From an uncultured Muribaculaceae bacterium (GTDB taxonomy: Bacteria; Bacteroidota; Bacteroidia; Bacteroidales; Muribaculaceae), in the NCBI GenBank assembly GCA_910578805.1, contig CAJTRS010000025.1, positions 1 to 29,954 on the forward strand: a DNA stretch of 29,954 nt, written 5' to 3'. Below are positions 25,101 to 29,954 of this stretch, in pieces. The stretch's first letter is position 1. Each line of letters begins with the position of its first letter. The notes beneath the pieces are model-generated. The model saw only the letters and a list, made by a program, of their open reading frames with translations, did no database searches and was not told the DNA's origin. A program made the position numbers and the translations under genes.

Positions 25101-25966
25101 TCAGCAATATGACCGAAGACGATTGGAGCAATTTGTTTACTCCCACAGTGGGTTCGGCCGATGATATATGCTTCGGAGGCATGAAATATCAGGGAGCCGC
25201 CATCGATGGTATTATCGATGATTTCCAGTACTGGGACAAGGCAATGACGCAGTCCGATGTCGAACTGTCGATGAAGGGCATACTTCCCGGCAATGTCCCC
25301 GACGGCCTGAAAGGACTGTGGACATTCGAGAACCCCACTAACCACGATTTCGCGTTTGTTTCTGAAGGCAATGACAAGAGCGTGCTATGCTCCACCTACG
25401 ACTTCAATGAGGTTCAGGTGACCGGCGGCACGGTATTCGTGCGTGTCAATCTCGAACCATTTTTCCAGAGCGGTTGTCCGTTCCTCTCCGGTACGGCATT
25501 TCCGGTTGTGACCAAGGCCAGCTGGGCTGACACCGACCGTCGCACTGTATTTACCAAAGCCCGGCAGAGCGCCGGACTGACCGAAGGTGAAGCCGGTGCC
25601 GCCGATGTCAAGTTTGCCAAGGAAGGCAGCCATACCGTGACACTTAATCTTGAAAACAGTTATGGCGTGGCCTCTAAGCAGTTCCCCGTATTCGATGTTA
25701 AAGACAACGCTGCCATCGGTGAGATAGGTGCCGACGGTGATGTCAGCACCTATACTGTTGACGATGTACTGTTCCTTGAATTTGCCGCTGCCGGCGACTA
25801 CATGGTCGATGTTTACAACACATCGGGCATGCTCGTAGCCTCCAGGAACGCACAGGTTACCGCAGGCCAGAACGCCCGCATCACTCTGGGCCGGCCCGGG
25901 GTCTATCTGGTGAAGGTAGTCCGCGACGGTCAGGTACTGCGCACCGTGAAAGTGCTCGGCAAATAA
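22109..25966 (+). CDS. GH85-type endo-beta-N-acetylglucosaminidase, T9SS-secreted (copy 2)
   Basis: 1,285 residues, paralogous to copies 1 and 3 over the whole length. Signal peptide MKKSLLLLAGFMAAQIPANA, cut before Gln21. Catalytic segment YHGVDGLGYNSEW gives Asn208 and Glu210. The order is GH85 barrel (about 30-355), beta-sandwich (about 475-610), Fn3-like modules (from about 614), LamG-like domain (about 846-1045), PKD-like strands (about 1168) and T9SS tail (about 1213-1285). The last ~267 nt are nearly identical to those of copy 1, although the rest of the gene has drifted. It has its own terminator and probably its own promoter, so its expression may differ from that of copy 1. Confidence 0.83.
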   Translation: MKKSLLLLAGFMAAQIPANAQKLTADYITWPGSSKLAEYVNAWNGGNGTIVVDGKVWEDAEFFISRVKPRERFYNNASQVNPGITQYSSSNPNGNDKRCVWWVPMGDHLPDGSLHTNALPNGSYDQDVFSMWSYLDHYGDWTSPFGWSPAALSDAAHKNGVAVSGVASVPFGSIIGEWSSGLTAVGNLNYEDLGKFLLYHGVDGLGYNSEWGGYAPTALIAMHNNLKDYMASRNPLWEVMWYAGTTDNGGISFDSGVGDWGGNTKLFESASMFLNYNWNNSTNTMQRSIDHAKNVGRNPFCIYAGMDQQGGQPRVGESYPILKDYQYSIGLWGAHDYNMFWQGRNANGSMPETKQRTYLNVCEQWFGNGPRNPAIRKDIRTYRSHHPDEDWAGLSSMMSARSAINWAVKNEPFYTFFNLGNGKFFNWKGQRMNDNEWYSLGIQDYLPTWRWWFAPTFMNGNISESDVHLSADFIWDDAYVGGSCLQIAGTTDTEYLHLFKTNLQVMANQKIVVRYKILEGEADVNLVAASGGKPATIANGCRWPVLKAADASDLIDQCYDGEWLVSEFTITPTQYAQISASKGNLGVIALEFKNAKKLKLLLGELGIYAINNTVTPATPEIKMSKVMANTYTGVDGKVIWSMPNTKAVGEPVYNSDVNASMFKVWAQEEGGEPCFLGMTTSWGAIGFRGPNTDMAKKVRFGVSAVSTDTKSESEIGWGQWLDKSVYSEVDDVLLSKNTIKPNEPFAIYYADTNHSSSSWNLYEANSGELVASGNGVRLDVDGLSKIGGYNLKINEGTDKERIYNYFVQISGEEVGAVPEIYTIAHNGSELSDNAPAAIIDITDTPTLSYEGRKSDGSASRGMKINGGFIGVNAGNMGLQSSKSFSVAAWVRLDDFPAEEWNFFNVVNKAASWPRNNWGWCWSYANQAGEFTVKFLSGSAGEIWYSFPDTKLQANIWTHIALVFEYGSPGFRFQLYINGVRQRASWLQKVSGNGGADRFSNMTEDDWSNLFTPTVGSADDICFGGMKYQGAAIDGIIDDFQYWDKAMTQSDVELSMKGILPGNVPDGLKGLWTFENPTNHDFAFVSEGNDKSVLCSTYDFNEVQVTGGTVFVRVNLEPFFQSGCPFLSGTAFPVVTKASWADTDRRTVFTKARQSAGLTEGEAGAADVKFAKEGSHTVTLNLENSYGVASKQFPVFDVKDNAAIGEIGADGDVSTYTVDDVLFLEFAAAGDYMVDVYNTSGMLVASRNAQVTAGQNARITLGRPGVYLVKVVRDGQVLRTVKVLGK

Positions 25967-25990
25967 CCGCGTATGATATTGAACTCCTTG

Positions 25991-26032
25991 CGGAGGGGAG
26001 GGCCGTTACAGGCCGTCCCCTCCGTGCTTTTT
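25991..26032 (+). terminator. Strong rho-independent terminator after GH85 copy 2
   Basis: CGGAGGGGA (25991-25999) pairs with TCCCCTCCG (26016-26024), with one internal G-G mismatch and a further GGCC/GGCC stem (26001-26004, 26011-26014) around a 6-nt loop, followed by TGCTTTTT. Confidence 0.92.
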
Positions 26033-26118
26033 ATGGCTGTACTGTTGTTTTGCTCATGAGTATGAGTCGTTTTAACAAAAATAATCCAAATATGTATTTA
26101 AAATCAGATAAAATTGAC

Positions 26119-26126
26119 TAATTTAG
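26119..26126 (+). promoter_or_regulatory. Weak candidate promoter of GH85 copy 3
   Basis: TAATTTAG, then CGGCAAATTA, resembles the box before copy 2 (TATATTAG, then CGAATTA). It would give a leader of about 125 nt. The gap between the terminator and the gene (26033-26259) otherwise holds only AT-rich sequence and a short inverted repeat ATATTC/GAATAT at 26186-26200. Confidence 0.3.
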
Positions 26127-26259
26127 CGGCAAATTACGTTTGATGCGTGATATACCAATCTAATGCCGGGTAATTGTACTATACCATATTCTGAGAATAT
26201 AGCCTTAAGACTACTAATGAATTCTGACTTAATTTAAATAAACAAATCAGTATCTCTTT

Positions 26260-29200
26260 ATGAAAAAAAGTTTACTCTTTATGTCGGTTCTTGCGGCGAC
26301 ATCGGTTGGCGCCGGTGCGCAGGAACTGGGCGAGGGCTACATTACGTGGCCGGAGTCTGATGAACTTGCCACCTATATCAGGCAATGGAACGGCGGCAAC
26401 GGAATCCTGTCTGTCGAAGGCAAGACTTGGGAAGATCAGAACTTCTTTGTCTCGCGCGTGAAGCCCCGTGTGCGTTATTACAATACCGCCACACAGGTTA
26501 ATCCCGGATTGACACAGCATTCCGATGCTTCGTTCAGCGGTGTTGACAAACGCCTTTGCTGGTGGGTGCCCGTAGGTGATGAAAAGCGTGCCGGAGTGAA
26601 GACCAACGCTCTCCCCAACGGTGTGTTTGACCAGGAAGCATTCTCGCTCTGGAGCTACATAGACCATTATGGTAACTGGAACTCTCCCTATGGCTGGGTG
26701 CCCGGCGGATTTGCCGACGCGGCCCACAAAAACGGCGTGGCCGTATCCGGTGTGGCTTCAGTTGCTTACGGCGGCATTTCCTCAAATTGGACATCTTGCT
26801 TCAGGGCTATGGGAGGCATTTCCACAGAAGAAGTGGGCAAATTCCTCTATTATCATGGCGTTGACGGTTTGGGCTACAACTCCGAATGGTCGGGATATAC
26901 TCCTACCGATCTGATAAATATGCATAACGGACTGAAAGAATATATGTCCACCCGCAATCCCATATGGGAAGTTATGTGGTATGCCGGTACAACCGATTAC
27001 GGAAGCATCAACTTCGACCGTGGCGTCGGCAGTGGTGGCGGCAACACCAAGCTTTTCGCGGGTGCTTCAATGTTCCTCAACTACAACTGGAACAGCACAG
27101 GCACAATGTCCTCTTCTATCTCTTATGCCAAGAGCGTTAACCGTGATCCTTTCTTGATCTACGCCGGTATGAACATGCAGGGCGGCGAACCCCGCAGCGG
27201 TTCTAACTATGACCTGCTCAAGGATTACCAGTATTCTATCGGTCTGTGGGGTGCTCATGCCACCAATATGTTATGGCAGGACCGCAACACACAGGGTTCT
27301 ACTCCCGAAGCCATGCAGCGTTCTTATATCAACCTGTGTGAGACTTGGTTTGGCAACGGACCGCGTAACCCGGCTATCCGCAAGACGATAAACACCAACC
27401 GTTCGCATCGCCCCAATGCCGATTGGGCCGGTATGTCGAGCATGATGAGCGCCCGTTCGGCCATCAACTGGGCCATCAAGGACGAACCGTTCTACACATA
27501 CTTCAACCTCGGCAACGGTAAGTTCCTGAACTGGAAAGGCGAGCGCATGAACTCCAATGGCTGGTACAATCTCGGTGTGCAGGATTACCTGCCCACATGG
27601 CGCTGGTGGTTTGCTCCCTCGTTCCTGCAGGGCAATGTTGAAGCCTCTGATGTGCACCTGAGTGCCGACTTTATCTGGGAAGACGCCTATGTTGGCGGCT
27701 CATGTCTGCAGATCGCCGGTACCTCGGCCGATGAATATCTCCACCTGTTCAAGACCAACCTCGCGATAGCCAATAACAACGAAATACGCATAAGCTACAA
27801 GCTCGTGGAAGGCGAAGCCGATGTGGAACTTATCCTTGTGTCTAACAATGAGCCTTCCAAGATTAATGACAAGTGCCGCTTTTCAGTGATGACAGCTGTT
27901 GACGCCGAAATGGAGCAGGACGCATCGTTTGAAGGCTGGGTGACCAAGACATTCACCATCAACCCCCAGGCTTATGCCGCCCTCAGCACCAGCAAAGGCA
28001 ATCTCGGTATGGTGGCTCTCCACTTCAAGAACGCCAAGAACATGAAACTGCACCTCGGTGAGTTCGGCATCTACAAGTCAGCCACTTCTCAGACCGCCAC
28101 TCCCGCGGCTCCTGTTATAACCAACGCCAGGGTTCTTGCCTACAATTACAAGGGCATTGACGGTAAAGTCATCTGGAATATGGCCAACAGCAAAGCTGCC
28201 GGCGAACCCGTTTACAACTCCGATGTCAACACATCTATGTTCCGTGTATGGAGCCAGCAGGAGGGTGAAGAGCCTGTGATGATGGGCATGACCACCTCAT
28301 GGGCCGGTATCGTGTTCTCTGCTCCGGTCAACGGCGACGGTGCCCAGAATATCCGCTTCGGCGTCAGCGCCCTCTCTGCCGACCTGCGCAGCGAGAGTGA
28401 AGTGGCCTGGAGCGAAATGATCCCCATGGGCGAATACCGCATCAACAACGATATCACCATCAACAAATCCATCATCAAGCCGGGCGAAAAGTTCGAGATG
28501 TCCTATAAGGATCCCGGACACGCCGCAGGCACATGGGTGCTTTCCGATGCCCAGACCGGTACAGAGGTATGGAGCGGCGAAGGCCACACCGTAGAGTGTC
28601 CCGGCATTGAAAATTTAGGTGCTTATACCCTGAGTCTCACATGTGAGGGAACCACTACAGAGTTCCCGCGTTATGTATCCATATCCGACTTTGGTGTTGG
28701 CGCTCTTCCCGAAATATACACCATGTCGGTTGACGGAAAAGACGCTAACGACGTTACCGGCGATGTTACCATCAAGATCAATGACAGCAAGACATTCTCT
28801 TACACCGGACGCGCTGCCGACGGTTCGGCTTCGCGCGGTGTCGATCTTAACGAAAAATGGTTCGGTGTCAATGTAGGCGAGCTCGGTATCCAGGGCAGCC
28901 GCTCATTCTCTGTGGCAGCATGGGTGAAATACAACGAACTTCCCACCGGCCGCTCCAACTTTATCACAATCGAGCAGCGCGACGGTGGCTGGCCTTACAA
29001 TAACTGGGGCTTCTTCTGGAGCCGTATCACTGAGGACGGCCGCTTTACCGACGGTTCTATCGACACCTCTTGGGGTCACCGTACCGGTTCAGGCACTGAA
29101 GGTATGCGTCTGTTCTACAAGTATGCCGATGCCAAGATCGATGTGGGCGCATGGACACACGTGGCCATCACCTGGGAATACCAGGGCAGCAAGATGCGTC

Positions 29201-29954
29201 AGAAATTCTATATCAACGGCAAGCAGCAGCTTATCACCGCTTGGGTTAGCATTATGAAATCCAGAGCCGAAGATTACTTCAGCAGAAATGAGAATGGTGT
29301 GTGGACCAATATCGATCATCTGTTCCCGCTTCTTACTGAAGGCAACTACGGAAGCAACACTTACGAGCCCGGATTTGCCGAGAACTCACGCCCGATTACC
29401 TCAAGTGACTGGATCACATTCGGAGGTATGGCCAAGGACATCACAGCTGTCAAAGGTTGTGTCGATGACTTCCAGGTATGGGGCAAGGCCATGACACAGG
29501 CCGATGTGGAGGCTTCTATGGCCGGTCTTGACGGAAACAACCTGCCCGCCGACGTGCTCGGTTACTGGGACCTCGAAACCGATCCCGCCTCTGACTACTC
29601 GTTTGCCGGCAAGACTGGCTCCAACGCTACCAACAAGGCTCCCAAGGCATTCTTCTTCGACGGTGAAGAAATCCCCGGCAACGAGGGTGGCAAGAGAAAA
29701 GTTATGCTCCAGCCTCAGTTCCTTACCGGCTGTCCCTACATCTCCGGTACTGCATATCCTATCGTGACCAAGCCTACATGGGAAGCCGCACGCACGCTCG
29801 TCAGCGGCGACGGTAACGGCGAAGAAGGTTCGGCAACCATACAGTTCCCCAAGAAAGGCGACTATGCCGTGAAGCTTACTCTTGCCAACGGCCACGGAGA
29901 GGACACCAAGACCTATCCGGTGATCAAGGTCGGTGAGATGGGCGCTATAGGAGA
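26260..29954 (+). CDS. GH85-type endo-beta-N-acetylglucosaminidase (copy 3), cut by window end
   Basis: An open frame from ATG 26260 runs off the window with 1,231 codons and no stop. Signal peptide MKKSLLFMSVLAATSVGAGA, cut before Gln21. The catalytic segment YHGVDGLGYNSEW gives Asn207 and Glu209. The module order is the same as in copies 1 and 2: beta-sandwich from about 474, Fn3-like modules from about 618, LamG-like domain about 845-1075 and PKD-like strands about 1195. The LamG-like domain is longer, with an extra loop of roughly 30 residues containing many Asn and Ser. The end, GEMGAIG, aligns with the segment just before the sorting domain of the other copies, so the T9SS tail should lie beyond the window. 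Confidence 0.82.
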   Translation, partial: MKKSLLFMSVLAATSVGAGAQELGEGYITWPESDELATYIRQWNGGNGILSVEGKTWEDQNFFVSRVKPRVRYYNTATQVNPGLTQHSDASFSGVDKRLCWWVPVGDEKRAGVKTNALPNGVFDQEAFSLWSYIDHYGNWNSPYGWVPGGFADAAHKNGVAVSGVASVAYGGISSNWTSCFRAMGGISTEEVGKFLYYHGVDGLGYNSEWSGYTPTDLINMHNGLKEYMSTRNPIWEVMWYAGTTDYGSINFDRGVGSGGGNTKLFAGASMFLNYNWNSTGTMSSSISYAKSVNRDPFLIYAGMNMQGGEPRSGSNYDLLKDYQYSIGLWGAHATNMLWQDRNTQGSTPEAMQRSYINLCETWFGNGPRNPAIRKTINTNRSHRPNADWAGMSSMMSARSAINWAIKDEPFYTYFNLGNGKFLNWKGERMNSNGWYNLGVQDYLPTWRWWFAPSFLQGNVEASDVHLSADFIWEDAYVGGSCLQIAGTSADEYLHLFKTNLAIANNNEIRISYKLVEGEADVELILVSNNEPSKINDKCRFSVMTAVDAEMEQDASFEGWVTKTFTINPQAYAALSTSKGNLGMVALHFKNAKNMKLHLGEFGIYKSATSQTATPAAPVITNARVLAYNYKGIDGKVIWNMANSKAAGEPVYNSDVNTSMFRVWSQQEGEEPVMMGMTTSWAGIVFSAPVNGDGAQNIRFGVSALSADLRSESEVAWSEMIPMGEYRINNDITINKSIIKPGEKFEMSYKDPGHAAGTWVLSDAQTGTEVWSGEGHTVECPGIENLGAYTLSLTCEGTTTEFPRYVSISDFGVGALPEIYTMSVDGKDANDVTGDVTIKINDSKTFSYTGRAADGSASRGVDLNEKWFGVNVGELGIQGSRSFSVAAWVKYNELPTGRSNFITIEQRDGGWPYNNWGFFWSRITEDGRFTDGSIDTSWGHRTGSGTEGMRLFYKYADAKIDVGAWTHVAITWEYQGSKMRQKFYINGKQQLITAWVSIMKSRAEDYFSRNENGVWTNIDHLFPLLTEGNYGSNTYEPGFAENSRPITSSDWITFGGMAKDITAVKGCVDDFQVWGKAMTQADVEASMAGLDGNNLPADVLGYWDLETDPASDYSFAGKTGSNATNKAPKAFFFDGEEIPGNEGGKRKVMLQPQFLTGCPYISGTAYPIVTKPTWEAARTLVSGDGNGEEGSATIQFPKKGDYAVKLTLANGHGEDTKTYPVIKVGEMGAIG

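Noticed and set aside
18106..29954. GH18 endoglycosidase as the family of the three large enzymes
   Set aside because: GH18 needs a DxxDxDxE motif, which is absent; the Asn-x-Glu pair and the AHKNGV segment fit GH85.
18106..29954. Assembly artefact as the cause of the three similar genes
   Set aside because: The copies differ throughout, have different intergenic regions and different terminators, and only short patches are nearly identical.

Overview
The window is chromosomal DNA from a Bacteroidales bacterium, most plausibly a gut Muribaculaceae (S24-7) relative. Supporting signs are: promoters of the Bacteroides type (TTTG, about 20 nt, TAnnTTTG) with little Shine-Dalgarno signal, a SusC/SusD outer-membrane pair, surface lipoproteins with acidic residues after the lipid cysteine, and secreted enzymes ending in a type IX secretion (T9SS) sorting domain. 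The family-level placement is inference; the order-level placement is strong.

Region 1 (1-725): the 3' end of an IS transposase (ISL3/ISAon1-like), then a tRNA-Ala(GGC) with its own promoter and terminator. Region 2 (847-4448): a minus-strand pair (DUF4369-type lipoprotein, then the ComM/YifB AAA+ protein) and a divergent outer-membrane phospholipase A (pldA). Region 3 (4475-7135): a compact minus-strand operon read from one well-formed promoter: dtd, a MazG-like pyrophosphohydrolase, deoC, a GYF/CD225-like membrane protein and a DUF2752 protein. Two ATGA overlaps tie neighbouring genes together. Region 4 (7144-9998): a secreted GH123-type beta-N-acetylgalactosaminidase, overlapping rlmN tail to tail.

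Region 5 (10.0 kb to the window end) is a polysaccharide utilization locus. It opens with a roughly 630-bp intergenic region that holds a possible small RNA, an 11-bp inverted repeat with a 33-bp spacer and the susC promoter. Then come susC, susD and a third surface lipoprotein with bacterial Ig-like (Big_2) domains. A hairpin terminator or attenuator follows. After it lie three tandem paralogous GH85-type endo-beta-N-acetylglucosaminidases of about 1,280 aa; the third is cut by the window edge. Each complete copy carries a signal peptide, the GH85 catalytic Asn-x-Glu pair, beta-sandwich/Fn3-like modules, a LamG-like domain, a PKD-like strand set and a T9SS C-terminal domain. The first two genes are each followed by a strong intrinsic terminator.

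Working model (inference): T9SS-secreted GH85 enzymes release N-glycans at the chitobiose core outside the cell, the Ig-like lipoprotein and SusD capture them, and SusC imports them. The nearby GH123 could remove terminal beta-GalNAc. No regulator (ECF sigma/anti-sigma, hybrid two-component system, SusR) is visible in the window. The points most worth a second look are the GH85 triplication with 3' ends homogenised at about 94% DNA identity, the putative sRNA and inverted repeat upstream of susC, the palindrome between the dtd and GH123 promoters, and an acidic insertion that splits a Big_2 domain.
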